From: Sipunculus nudus
Lineage: Eukaryota > Annelida > Sipuncula > Golfingiida > Sipunculidae
Length of the DNA stretch: 64,000 nucleotides
NCBI GenBank assembly: GCA_026874595.1
Contig: CM049314.1
Coordinates: 60,303,300 to 60,367,299, forward strand
Direction of reading: 5' to 3'
Below the pieces are notes generated by a model. It searched no databases, was not told where the DNA came from, and worked only from the letters and a program-made list of their open reading frames with translations. This document shows, in pieces, positions 34,589-46,039 of the stretch; positions within the stretch are counted from its first letter, which is position 1, and the number at the start of each line of letters is the position of its first letter. The position numbers were made by a program, and so were the translations under genes.

Positions 34589-34904
34589 CAGAAATACAAT
34601 GAAGCAGGCAGCAGTAAGAGGCTGTGCCAGTACTGACCTTCGCTTAAGTACGGGTCAGTGTTTTGCCCGCACTGAAAGTATACACGCCTTTGATTGGCTT
34701 TAAAATTTGCTGAATATTCTTGTAGGTCAAATGACAGTCAGCAGACCATGCAACAGGCTGTCACAGCTATCAGGCTGTCACGGCTATCGCGGGTATGGCA
34801 CCGCAGCATGTAAACAAAAGGGTGGCGGGGGCGTGACCTTCACAGCTGTCGGGGCCCCATGCTCTCATAAAGCTCCTTTGCCTTGCTGGCAAAACAGATA
34901 TTTA
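34589..34904 (-). repeat. Split direct repeat A1 (5' terminus of the element)
   Basis: 316 bp matching 25474-25790 in direct orientation with few differences: shared blocks 'ttcgcttaagtacgggtcag', 'tttgattggctttaaaattt', 'ctatcgcgggtatggcacc' and 'cagctgtcggggccccatgc'. On the minus strand it begins TAAATATCTG at 34904, next to flanking DNA. It probably contains the element promoter, which is inference. Confidence 0.9.
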
Positions 34905-34919
34905 GAACGAATTTTCAAT

Positions 34920-35490
34920 TTTTCACCATTTTTTGGTCATAATATTTCTGTATTTCTGCTTCGAATCTGACTCGAAGTGAAAACCACATCAGAATTATTG
35001 CGACGTGTGTGCGTGTGCGGACAGAACCTCTAAACACATGTATTATGTTTATGACATTTAAAGAATCAGTGGTATTACAGGAAAATATTTGAATCAGTGA
35101 TTTACTTCTGTCTTTAACATCAAATGACAGTCATAAGTCAATATGATTCTGCAGCCGTAACTGATAAATTTTATATTTCATGGAACCAGTGTTTTTCAGG
35201 CTTTATAAAGCTCGATTCTCCTATAGAGGGCGCCAGTTATCACCGGCAAAAACTCTTTTGTTGAAGTTTGATATATGCGTCTGGGTGTCGTTTATTGAAC
35301 GCGTGCTGTTTGTCTTACTGTTCTGTTTTAGAAGTGTTCATTTTTTATAACAGGGGTATAAATTATTTTTTTTGCCTAGATGTGTGCCGGTGCTCTTGGC
35401 TGAGGAGAATACCAGCTGTGCTAACGCGTTACTAGGGTACACAGGGACATTGCAAATCCAGCCATGAGCTGATCAAGGTAGGAAATGATT
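34920..35490 (+). repeat. Duplicated segment, right copy, with possible 5' non-coding exon
   Basis: Homologous to 23160-23760 (see there). It ends in CTGATCAAG with a GT donor at 35478-35479 (GTAGGA). The same CTGATCAAG|GTGAGC ending occurs at 46039/46040 upstream of SDR copy 2. SDR copy 1 has a splice acceptor just before its start codon (41377-41378), so this segment is a good candidate for its 5' UTR exon, with a roughly 5.9-kb first intron. That link is inference. Confidence 0.5.
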
Positions 35491-36328
35491 TTTTTTAGAT
35501 GAAAAAATGCTGTAATTCCTGATAAACTGTATTCAAGCCTTTTGATGATACCTCTCCAAGCGATTTAAGTACAAGAGTTCATCTGAAGTTACATAACTAG
35601 TAGATAACATTCATCGTTAATATTTTCACACATATTTCATCTGTAAGGTAAAAACTGCAGCTGCTATTTTAGTTGAACTAGGCTGTATTACACCCTTCGT
35701 TCTCTGTATTCGACTGATTGCGAGCGGTACATCTCGGAAAGGATTTATAAAAAATGTTAAATATCTTTTGCAGCAATTATATCATAAAAATGTGGAATAA
35801 ATGGAGATATTTCTGTAAATTTTGGGCTTCATCACGCCAATTTACGTGTTTCCGAATTTTGGATTTTTTTCTCCTTATTATTTTATTTATAAACTGGTTA
35901 TATTATCGTTTATACCTAAAGCTGCAGCCCGCTCAAAGTATTTATTTTTTTCTAATCCAGTGCCTGTATTAGAATATCTTGAGAAAAATTCAATTCATGT
36001 GGTGCAACTGGCCGTGTTCAAAGTATGAACCTGTGCCTAAATTTCCTCCTCAGCACTTAAAGGTTTTCCAAACTAAAGTTTTCATGAATTTGATGTGCCG
36101 GTTGTAACATTGAAACACACCTTTTCTCATATTTATGTATAACGGGATGGTATTGGGTCTAAGAAAAGGTTAAACTACTGACACAGTATAGCAGGACGGT
36201 TGCTACATACCTGTCAACAGCAGGAGAGAAAACGGTGCAATTTGCGAATTTTAAAGAATTTATAGTCATATCAGGGGCGCAGCCTGTATTTACGAAACGA
36301 GGAGTGTTGCACCAGGCATACCTGCTGA

Positions 36329-36330
<2 letters not shown>

Positions 36331-36389
<59 letters not shown>
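36331..36389. repeat. (AT)n microsatellite
   Basis: 59 bp of uninterrupted alternating AT. Confidence 0.97.
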
Positions 36390-36392
<3 letters not shown>

Positions 36393-36600
36393 AATCAACA
36401 TAAAAAGAAGAGAGACATCAACGCCAACGTTTCAAACAATCATATTATTTAGATAACATATACTGAATGTTGATAAATTGGGGCACTTCGGCTAAGCTGC
36501 TGGCAGGATGCCAGATGCTGGTGTGGGCCCAAACACTGTGCTTGGCTGAGCTACTTGTCAGTATGTCAGCATACTTATACATACGTGAAGCAGCTCTGTA

Positions 36601-36626
36601 GTGTGTGTGTGTGTGTGTGTGTGTGT
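36601..36626. repeat. (GT)n microsatellite
   Basis: 26 bp of uninterrupted GT. Confidence 0.97.
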
Positions 36627-37879
36627 TGCCTGCTGTCCTTTGTCGTTGTATTACCGGCTGTGATAATCAAATGGGGAGCGCAAAAAAATAAAACTAACTC
36701 TCTTTTTGGAATTTCTGATGACACTTGTACATATATGAAAAGGCTGTGATAGTGAACATCGATCGATCTTGCTTTCCTTTTTGGATTATCCCAGGCTCAT
36801 GATTGTAAGATTTTGCCAAAGTCCATTAAACTTGGCCCTCCAAAGACGCTGTAAAGCCTAATCTATTGAACCATTTTAGTCTTACAAAGAAACCAGGTGC
36901 ATCATTGACTACACAGAATTTAGAGTAGAAAAGCAATTTAGACCAATCACACAGAGACAAATTATACATACAAAATGTTTGTTGGGATAATGCCAAGTGG
37001 AGGCTTCATCTTTGTTTGGAAACTTTATAATATCCTGTGTCCATCTCTGATGCTGCCATTGTAAAACAGTATGGGTTCCTAGAGTGTTTAGAGCCAAGGG
37101 ATGACATAATGTCAGATCAAGGATTCAACATTAGGCATTTGCTATACTGCAAAGAAAAGCAACGCTCAACAATATGCCTGCTTTCAGTCATGGAAAACCA
37201 CTTCGACTGAAAGCCTCCAAAAATTAAAGAATATTAATGTTAATTATCTGTGTACACATACATGTCGAGCTGACGAATGAAAACCTTTAACATATTGCCA
37301 AGGATTTCCCAATTAAAATGAGATATTTGATAAATAAAATATCACTCCATATGGCAGTACTTAGCATAAATTGAAATATACATCGAACATGAAACAGAAT
37401 GCAGTATAAACGGGTCAGTTATTACATTTTTAATGTCACCGGTTATGGTTTTGAGTATATGAATATCATTATAGTTTATCAACTTGTACAATATTTCATT
37501 CCAGAACAATTCATTGAAGGTTACTTTAACAACATGTATTCCTGTATTTATGCATCCCACAAAAGAACTGTTGTAATTTATGTACATGCTATCTGTGCTT
37601 GTAGGGGTTAGTTTGGAAGGAAAAGTATGTGCTGAGTGCCGGGTATTCAGAAAAAAAAGCAAGGTCCTTGTTTAATCCTTTTATGTGCGTTCGTAGGGTA
37701 TGAATGTGCTTTTGTTCGGATGTTAATCTGTCTTTGCTGGAGGGAAAGTCGCTTTTTTTAGGATGGTTCATGTTAAATCTCGGAGAGAATGGTCGGATTT
37801 GTTGATATGTGTGGCCACGGGGAATCCGGGAGTGTTGTCGGGGATGTTTTTTTTTTTTTTTTTTTTTTTGGTTGTTCAT

Positions 37880-37987
37880 TATGACCCTGATATAACACTG
37901 AAGAAAATAAACAACATTCACCTGAGGATCAGGTCGCATCCCGTGAAAAAGTCTGTCGTAAATTCACAGTGTTGGTTTTCTTCAGAG

Positions 37988-38041
<54 letters not shown>
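37880..38041 (+). repeat. Foldback-type repeat copy with (AT)n tail
   Basis: The stretch ACAACATTCACCTGAGGATC and the following CCCGTGAAAAAGTCTGT match a second copy at about 60795-60850. Both copies run directly into an AT-rich microsatellite (here 37990-38041). A short inverted pair CTGAAGAAAA (about 37900) and TTTTCTTCAG (about 37976) flanks the core. Confidence 0.7.
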
Positions 38042-38046
<5 letters not shown>

Positions 38047-40995
38047 AAATTTTATATTTAATGTATGGATATAAAAAGGAGAGAATCAAGCTTTGAATCA
38101 CCAAGAATAAAAACATTTTGATTTGATTGAATAAAGTGTCATTTTTACCATAAACTTATTCATTTTTAGTATGGGATGCATGATTTGTTATAACCAGTTT
38201 CTTGTTATCTCATGAAATATTTAGTATAGATATCCTTGAAAAAAAAGACTGAACATGAAAATGTACGGTAAGGATCCATGAAGATATGTTTATGTTCGGG
38301 AAATTAATTTCGCACTATAATATTAATAGCCTCTCGTTAGTTTACTCTCATTGTTAGATGCAAAGACGCATGCGGGACATGCGGCACCCATAGCTCTCTG
38401 CTGTATATTACCCATATCTTTTGTTAAAAAAGAGGGACGCTCCTTCTAAAAATCATCATGTTAGACTATACATCAAAATTGTAAGTGCGCGAATCTGAAA
38501 AGCATTCAAGAAAAGGCTTCTTTGCGTTTGTGTGAAAAAGGTGAATGTAAGTTATATTCATATTAAGCCTTGGCCGATATTTAATGACCTGTCTGGATTT
38601 TTAACCGTCTAGACCGTTTCAGGCCTAAATGCCCTCGAATATTTGATTTTTTTAAATATTAATTATCCGTGCTTAGGCATATGTAACAATTCAATTACCA
38701 TTTTAAAAGCGCCCCGGGCGCTCTCAAAATTAAATATTTCCATATATTTTTATTCCCTAATAAGCCCCCCCCCCCCCCCCATTTCTACTTCCAAAGTGCG
38801 TTTCGATCCTCAAATTTAACAATGCGGCTTGTGTACACGTGTTTCACTCCACAGCACAGCACAGGACAATTCAGAAGAAAACAGCGATCTTTTAGCGATG
38901 GTTGTGTGAAGTTTTGAGAAATAATAACTAATCCACGTGCAGACGATTTTTGTTGTTGTATGAAAGAATTTTATGGATGACTGCAGTTCGAGATTTCCTT
39001 TGCAGGTGAAGAGGAAAAGTAAGGATGGTAATAAATTGACTCTAAAATAAAAGTCACCGCCTAATAAGGTAGTAGAATATATAAAATGTTCATATAAAGG
39101 TATGTAAAACAGTATTTATTTGAAAGATGAAAAAAAATATAATACAGGACGTCTGTACCCCGATTATGTCAATCACCTTGCGCAAATACCTTTGACAGCT
39201 GAGCCGATGTATGACATGGTATGGCATCGCTAATAATTTTTTTTGTCTTTCATTCTGCATGATATATCATGCAAAAGTTTTTAAAAAAAGCTGAAATACT
39301 TGCCCTCAGACTCCAGCGTATTATATATTAACTTCAGTGCGCATACGCACCAAATCCGGGTTTTTGTTTAAAATTGTGAGGAAATTCGTCATATTTATAT
39401 CCCGTAGAAACACGGTCCCTTTCTTGAACTTTGTTGACCCGTTATAATACATTCATTTCTTGACGTAGTCCAATAATACAGCTTGACAAACATTGGATTT
39501 CGCGTCGCCTGAGAAAAGGCCGCTTCATATTTATAAATATAACGCGCTCCTGGTTGTCTTGTAATGGAAGTGCCATGTGCGAGTCTCTGTGTATGTCAGT
39601 GTGGAAGACAGCTGACAGCGTCCGCATTCACTGGACTCTTGAACATTTTACGCGGTAAATACGGCGCGCTATGAAAAATCATCCTTCTTTTAATATGCAT
39701 ATTACGTGCTACTGGATGGCATCTAGCCAAATAGGCAAGTTCCAAGAATCCCTTGCGCGAGCGCTGTATACTCAAATAAACCCAGGGATCTGGGATCTTG
39801 AGTACATGGGAAAGCCCCGCACGCTGTCAGCGGCATCGACAATTTATCTCTTCATACATGTTTCAAGTGAATTGCCAAGATATTTTATGCAAAAAATATA
39901 TTAAAACTTATATATTTTCAGGATTGGGAATTAAAATCCCTGTGTCAATGCGGCAAGGGCAAACCTTATCTTACCAATTATTTAACTATGTGCATATGTA
40001 ATTATCTGATGTATAAACAAGCAATTCAAACAAAACCAAAGCATTGTTATTTTCTTTATTGAATGTATATTACCTTCATACGGACATGGTCACCGATATT
40101 CACGGCGTGAATTATCCATTTGCGGCCCTGAGGATGCTGAAAAATTTGTACCCGTATATAAGACGGCCGCCCTTCTTTGCAAAATATTTTAGGATACAAT
40201 TTAGCGTCATGTACAAGAGCAAATATGGTAGGTATATATATTTTGTTCCATAATACATCAACTTACGTACCTGAATTCAGGTCACCCGATCAGCATGGCC
40301 ACCTGCAGGGTCGGCCTTCATGGAGACAGTCAGTCAAACACTTAACCACTTATTCTGTTGTGTGTAACTAATATTATTATTATATAAGATGATAAAGCTA
40401 AAGGGAGAATAAAAACTGACGGTAACGTTTTAGCTTAGCGGGGAGAAACGAAAGCATTAAGTTGCCCCATGTTATATTGGCTAGGAAGAAAAGTGAGATA
40501 AGGATGGCTCATCCCTTAGTTTTCTTTAAGTGATCTCCCAAAACCGGTAGGGGGAGGGCGCTTATTACGGTACGGGCGCATATAACGTCGTATACGGTAC
40601 TCTCTCTCTCCATATACCAGTCGTTTGTTCAGAATGAAAATGTGTCATAAGTGCAATAGAATTAATTATCGGCGAACGGCCCATTAGTTATTCTCACCCT
40701 TTGATTTAAATATATATGTATATCTACATATATAAATTAATCTACGGGTTTCCTGAAATAAACGACTACTAGAGTGTTATGTGCTCATACACCAGACCTC
40801 TATGATTATATATTTATAATCGGCACGTAATTACATAATGTCACCAACCGTTCCTTAACATTTCACATCTGATAATTGCGGCAGCATGAAAACACGTGTT
40901 AATGTGTAACTGAACATTTTCGTTGTAAATTCTGTGTATCAGCTCTTAGCATCAGGCTAATGGAGCACTGTTAGATTCGTTCTGCACCTATATAC

Positions 40996-41040
<45 letters not shown>

Positions 41041-41389
41041 ATGTATAGTCTTTCTTTATAGCATTGTTATGCTACTTGTATTGTATCACAGCATGTGCCT
41101 GTGGTGTGTTGCTGCCAAAGTTAAATACAGGAGAACCAACACGCATCAATAAGGTTTATAATGTTTGACTTTTTATTAAGCGGCTTGTGCCGTCTGACGT
41201 CATCATTCATCATGCCTTCACATCTCGCGATCCATTATTTGCTTTGGGATCATTGTTATAGAATGCAGCAATGTCAATGGTGGTGATTACTACTTGATAT
41301 GATAGTTATTAATAAAGCTAAGTTTATCATAAGTACAAATTTTATTGTTGGTATTTATCATTGATACTGTACTTTCAGATATCAAAACT

Positions 41390-41726
41390 ATGGCTTGGGA
41401 AGTTTTCGAAGTGCTGTGCTCTTTTGTATTTGCTGTCATCCTCCATTTTGTGGTGGAATATTTCCGGAGAAAACCCCAGATTGATAACATTGCTTCCAAA
41501 TCCGTTCTGGTCACAGGTTGTGATAGTGGTTTTGGGAACAGACTGGCTAAGAGACTAGGTGGTTTAGGATGCCGGGTTTTCGCAGGATGTTACACACAAA
41601 AGGGAGCTGATGAACTACGGAGCTGTTCCTCACACCGTGTGGAGATCATTATACTCGATGTATCTAAGACAGACAGCATCAAGAAAGCCCATAGCTTTGT
41701 CCTGGGCAGACTTCAACCAGACGAAG
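41390..41726 (+). CDS. SDR copy 1 exon 1
   Basis: Met codon at 41390-41392 follows an acceptor TACTTTCAG (ends 41378), so an upstream non-coding exon is expected. It encodes a hydrophobic segment of about 20 residues followed by YFRRKPQIDN, then SVLVTGCDSGFGNRLAKRL, the Rossmann glycine loop, and CYTQKGADELR. Donor GTATAA at 41727. Open throughout. Confidence 0.9.
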
Positions 41727-42980
41727 GTATAATAATTCTTGTCATGTTGTACTGGTATAAAATGTGTAATATTGTCTAAAGTGTATGTATTAAGCATTCA
41801 GGCAGACTGTGAGCAGTTTTACCTCGACATTAGGGCTGATTAGATAGTAAATATCTTAATCTGTTATGTACGATATGGTACAGTCCTGTATTTGTATTAT
41901 AATTACCGGAATTTCATGTAAATTATAAACGGGCTTTATTGAAATGAAGAGAGCGAACACATCTGGCTTATCACGAAATGGTAGACAGCCTTCAGATAAA
42001 AAAAGAAATCCAGAGGGACAGTTACATGACCTGATCTATTCAAAATTTTTTCACAAATTTCTTCAAACTTTCTGAGGTGAGGACCCAACCTGGTAGGTGA
42101 AGGGCTTGATTTCGGAGCTTTTCTTAAGGACAAAGAGTATGCATACTGTTAACAGACAAGAAATACGTTATTAATATTTCAAGAATATCACCAGTTACAA
42201 TATGAAAACAAACTTACATATAATTCGCACGTCAGCTGAGGTAACTTGCTGGCAAAAGGTCAGGCAATTCCAATGGCTTCAGTGAAGAAGTGGAGATCTA
42301 ATAGGCTAAACACAGCACCATATATCATGACCTGTCAAAATATATAAAGATGCCTACAATAGAATTGGGTTGAGAAACAAGGAGAAAAAGAAACACATTG
42401 GGTTGGGGTTGATACAACAGCTGGCTCGGTATATCTCCGTGAAGAACAATCCAATACCGAATCCAGCGATCAAAAGGGAGAACCACACAAAAAAAGCCTT
42501 TGCCCGAGACCACAAAACTGCTGACTAGAAGCCAGTATGTATCATGTTTTGCCATCCCATACGACAGTCACTCCAATCAAACAGACCTACATACGCCACG
42601 ATCTTAGCAAAATAGCCTAAATATGTTAAATGATTTGTGCATGGACCATTAACGTGGTGTTTCTTGCATAAATGAAACTGTTGGTCGGACTTAACTCTTT
42701 CAACTGAATGGAATTGGGCTGTCCATAGAAGGAAATAAGGAGAAATATGTAATGTAGAATAGACCCCAGTCACTGTTAAAAGATATGTCGTTACTGCTAG
42801 TACAAAGCAAATCATACATATAGACGTGTGGTTTGGAGCTAATTTGATAAAAAACTTAAGTTGGTAGGATGTTATCAAGACATCAATTGTGTGTTGAAAA
42901 AAGTGAGACACTTATTTAAGTCAGGAAAGCATTTAGGATGTAAAGTTCGTCTTCAGAATTATACTATTTGTATTTTTCAG
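41727..42980. other. Intron 1 of SDR copy 1
   Basis: Minus-strand frames inside (42911-42525, 128 codons; 42555-42325; 42133-41936) are hydrophobic in part but show no motif I recognise. They may be an old insertion. No TIRs or RT motifs were seen. Confidence 0.55.
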
Positions 42981-43248
42981 GGCTCTGGGGTCTTGTTAAT
43001 AATGCCGGTATCATAGGAAGTGCATTTACCCCACCGGAATATCTAACCAAGGGAGACCTGCAGGAAGTGTTCGACGTGAACGTCCTGGGGATTATGGACA
43101 TGATAGTACATTTTCTACCTCTTCTCGCGAAAGCTAAAGGTCGAATTGTGAACACCAGTAGTATTTCAGGGAGAGTAGGTGCTGCCGCTAACATCCTGAC
43201 TTACAACGTCACCAAATACGGGGTCGAAGCATTGTCAGACGGTTTTAG
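42981..43248 (+). CDS. SDR copy 1 exon 2 (catalytic core)
   Basis: Acceptor TATTTTTCAG ends at 42980; donor GTAAGT at 43249. It contains LWGLVNNAG, DVNVLGIMD, GRIVNTSSISGRVG (catalytic Ser) and YNVTKYGVEALSDGF (catalytic Tyr and Lys). All four conserved catalytic positions of classical SDRs are intact. Confidence 0.92.
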
Positions 43249-43458
43249 GTAAGTTCAAACGGATTCTTTGAGATATTCCCATCTTATTAAGTTGTTAAGT
43301 TCAATAGAAAGACACCGCTGTCCCACTGTTACCTATTTCTGCAACAATCTTATCGTGTGAAGACATGACGTTTTCAATTGAAATCCGTATGAAAGGTACA
43401 GATTTACAGCATAGTGGGCGAAACCTCACACGTATTATGCTTTGCAAGTTTACAGAAT

Positions 43459-43808
43459 GGGGTACCTTTGAACAAGATTATTGTTATTTACGGTAACTCC
43501 CGCATTTGTTTATCAGCGCCATCTAGTAATCAAACTTTGAACGATTTAGAAGTTTAAAGATATCTGTCTTTTCGATTAAATGTTAACATTAATCAAATTT
43601 CAACGCAATCTAGGGAAGCTATGTATTCCTGTTGGCGATCCACTAAAAATGTATAAGAATATAAAAAGGAATTAGCCAGTTTTAATGCCTTACTCAAACG
43701 TTATGTGTTTCACTAAATGAACACAAGATGGCGCTGATAAGCAAAAGCGGGAGTTACCGTAAGTAACAATAACTTTAATCATTTTAAGGTTTTATAAAAG
43801 ATACCCCC
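43459..43808. repeat. Foldback/MITE in intron 2 of SDR copy 1
   Basis: A 48-base arm at 43477-43524 (core TTACGGTAACTCCCGC, then TTATCAGCGCCATCT) is repeated inverted at 43726-43773 with few mismatches. Weaker matches extend outward to GGGGTA at 43459 and TACCCC at 43808. The roughly 200-bp centre is unrelated and non-coding. No clear target duplication. Typical size and shape for a non-autonomous DNA transposon. Confidence 0.8.
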
Positions 43809-43940
43809 GGAGATCAGCAAATACACCCATCAGAGTGACGATTGTTCGTGTGTGCGAAAACTACCTTTTCAAATTAATCACTTGCTCCGTGAATACATGG
43901 ATTACGTTTATAGTCATACATGTTATATGCAACATTTCAG

Positions 43941-44105
43941 ACCTCAAATGAAGAAATAAGGGGTGCCATGTCGCCATTATTGAACCTGGTTTGTTTGCCA
44001 CCAACATTGTCGACCTAAACATTTCACGTAGCCGGATTCAAAGAGCGTATGATCGAATGTTGCCTGGTGATCAAGAAGCACTCGGATCTAATTATGTGGA
44101 TAAAA
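43941..44105 (+). pseudogene. SDR copy 1 exon 3, disrupted
   Basis: Acceptor AACATTTCAG ends at 43940; donor GTAATA at 44106. Aligned with copies 0 and 2 it has an in-frame TAA at 43957-43959 (Tyr in the others) and an extra C about 43967. It is 165 bp long instead of 164. After the insertion the expected frame continues (FATNIVDLNISRSRI, DQEALGSNYVDK). Confidence 0.88.
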
Positions 44106-44578
44106 GTAATAACCATATTATCTTATATATTCATGCTTCTCTATACGCAGTTGAAAATAATGATAATAGCAGAGGAACATTTTTATGTATTTTAATGTTC
44201 CAAGCGAATTTACATAATAACTGAAACATTTTTCTCTTACAATTTTCTTACTACCTTACAATTTCAAAATTTGAGTATGCCTACGTATAATTACAATTTT
44301 GAAGAACGTATCATAGACAAATTTTCCACTTCACATATTGGTGAGCATACCACCTAGATGATCAGCTATCTTGTGACAGCACTATGACATCACTGTGACA
44401 GTCGTGATATGATGACAACAAACATCATACCACAACGTCTTATATCCACCTTCCCTGATTTTAAAATAGATCGTAATAACAGGGATATAATTAAGATGAA
44501 GGGTTTATTAATTGGGAAACGTTCATTTCAATATTATTATTTTATTCTGAATTGTTAATAAAACTTCATTCTTTTCAG

Positions 44579-44835
44579 CATTTACAATTGTAAAGAAAAA
44601 TATTGAGATGACAGCTAAAAATGACTTGTATGAGGTAGTGGACGCCTACCAACACGCACTCTTTGTTGTGAACCCTAAGAACCGCTATAGCTGTGGATGG
44701 GACAGCAAATACATCTATGTCCCACTGAGCTACATGCCTTCCTGGGTGCAAGACTTGATCATGCCAGCAGCAACTCAGAGGTGCTTCCCAATTGCCGATA
44801 TTACAAAATTTGAAAAATTAAGTGCTATGGTCTGA
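44579..44835 (+). CDS. SDR copy 1 exon 4 (C-terminus)
   Basis: Acceptor TTCTTTTCAG ends at 44578. Open to TGA 44833-44835. It contains EVVDAYQHALFVVNPKNRY, SCGWDSK and LSYMPSW, as in the other copies. Confidence 0.9.
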
Positions 44836-45112
44836 CAGTTATATATTTTTGGTATAACACCGAAAATAGGAGAAATGTTATGGATTCAAGAGCTGATTGT
44901 CTCATAAAATGCTAAAATGTTGCATGCACTATATTTAGGTAGCAGGGATGGCTTTCGGGAAATGTGTCTTTCAGGGTCTTCAAAACATCACTCTGTATGA
45001 GTATTACGACCCGCATTCAGAAGGGTGTATCATTTGCATTGATAATTCTGCTGTATTGCACATTTACATTCTGAAGCATTAATTGGGAAGGAATGATATG
45101 TACATGTGCTAA

Positions 45113-45118
45113 AATAAA
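45113..45118 (+). promoter_or_regulatory. Poly(A) signal for SDR copy 1
   Basis: AATAAA about 280 bases after the stop codon of exon 4. Confidence 0.5.
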
Positions 45119-45929
45119 TGAGGTAATATTTTCTTCAATGCCAAAGTGTATTCATTTAGCGGCATTCCGGCCTCTGACATTAGACTGTCTACAACAAGTG
45201 TTCTGGCTGTCAGAGTGCAGTTACATATTTCAGCGAGGAACAAACCATGAGGCTCTATGAGCATGCAAATATTTTGTCATTTCTGGCAACGCCTCACGGA
45301 CTACAAGAACACGGTAACTTGACATAACACAGACCGATTGTTAACTTTTCTAGTATACTTTTTGACAACGCCTAGTTCAAGCGATAAACTTTCTTACTCA
45401 GTATATTGGTAAATCCCTCCGCATTATTGTTGAATTTCTGACCGCATGAATACAAACATTGCTGGTGCGGGTTCCAGGAACTGCCTCGTTACCATAGAGG
45501 CCGATTTTAAATTTTGGTTTTGAGTTCACCTGTATTCTATTGTGTTGATCATCATTCGTAGCTTAATGTAAAGATTATGAGCTGCTTACCATGATGGAAG
45601 ACCATTGCAATGCATTCCTCGACATTGCTTGTATCACGACTTTAGTTAGACTTACCAGCCCAATATAAGTACCTACTGAGTCGTGTACTCATGGCTAGTT
45701 TTCATTACGTTATGCTACTCACTGAATTGAGCAAGCCCAAATGTTAAGTCATATTATGTATAACCGCCAATAAAGTTTAAAAAAAAGAACACCCGGTGTG
45801 TAAGTACTCCAAAATGCAATAGAGAGCGTCTGCGTTACCTGTGTTGCCTGACAGATTTAGTGAAGTCCATCATTGATGACTGACTGTTACTTCTTCGTGC
45901 GGTCTGCTGGTTTTCCACCTGTAGCTCTC

Positions 45930-46039
45930 TTGACTTGCCGATCTAGTTGAGCAACTGTGCTCTTGGATGACAAGAATACCGGTAGCATTTGGGCGTGACC
46001 ACAGTACGCCGTGTATTACTGTATTACTGGCTGATCAAG
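45930..46039 (+). other. Possible 5' non-coding exon of SDR copy 2
   Basis: Contains CTGTGCTCTTGGATGA and AAGAATACCGG, similar to the candidate exon near 35390-35477, and ends CTGATCAAG with a GTGAGC donor at 46040. SDR copy 2 exon 1 starts just after a CTTTGTAG acceptor (ends 47782). The exon start is not determined. Confidence 0.4.

Larger units (their letters stand above)
25231..34904 (-). mobile_element. Ngaro/PAT-type tyrosine-recombinase retrotransposon with split direct repeats
   Basis: Minus-strand order: A1 (34904-34589), leader with minisatellite, Gag-like region (about 30290-29300), RT (about 29015-28124), RNase H (28123-27790), tyrosine recombinase (27788-26755), B1 (25951-25791), A2 (25790-25474), a 71-bp gap, then B2 (25402-25231). 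A1-internal-B1-A2-B2 is the split-direct-repeat plan of Ngaro and PAT elements, which integrate with a tyrosine recombinase, not a DDE integrase. No methyltransferase domain lies between RNase H and recombinase, which favours Ngaro over DIRS/PAT. Frameshifts and stops in all coding regions make this copy inactive. The span of about 9.7 kb is inflated by the minisatellite and a nested repeat. Confidence 0.8.
35491..41378. other. Spacer or 5' intron before SDR copy 1
   Basis: No coding exon recognised. It holds long simple repeats: (AT)n 36331-36389, (GT)n 36601-36626, T-run 37847-37869, (AT)n 37990-38041, C-run about 38765-38780, (AT)n about 41000-41036. A partial copy of a foldback repeat lies at about 37880-37989. 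Short frames here show no domains. Confidence 0.5.
41390..44835 (+). pseudogene. SDR copy 1: SDR9C-type (retinol/hydroxysteroid dehydrogenase-like), four exons, one broken
   Basis: Exons 41390-41726, 42981-43248, 43941-44105 and 44579-44835, with GT/AG borders and phases 1, 2/3 and 1 that match the other copies. An uninterrupted product would be about 341 residues, usual for SDR9C enzymes, which oxidise or reduce retinoids and steroids with NAD(P) at the ER membrane. Visible: N-terminal hydrophobic anchor, TGCDSGFG cofactor loop, NNAG, the Ser of IVNTSSISG, and the YNVTK active site. Exon 3 has TAA at 43957-43959, where the other copies have Tyr, plus one extra base near 43967. Exons 1, 2 and 4 are fully open, so decay is recent or exon 3 has a sequence error. 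AATAAA lies at 45113-45118. Confidence 0.85.

Noticed and set aside
25231-34904. LTR retrotransposon with the A repeats as LTRs
   Set aside because: The coding region has a tyrosine recombinase, not a DDE integrase, no protease was seen, and the extra B repeats fit the split-repeat plan instead.
37589-37939. Penelope-like element coding fragment on the minus strand
   Set aside because: A short 'NVVYFLQC' resemblance to the GIY-YIG region was noticed, but no RT motif or further GIY-YIG residues follow.
42325-42911. Minus-strand membrane-protein gene in intron 1 of SDR copy 1
   Set aside because: Two hydrophobic frames, but no recognisable family, no consistent splice borders, and AT-rich DNA gives such frames by chance.
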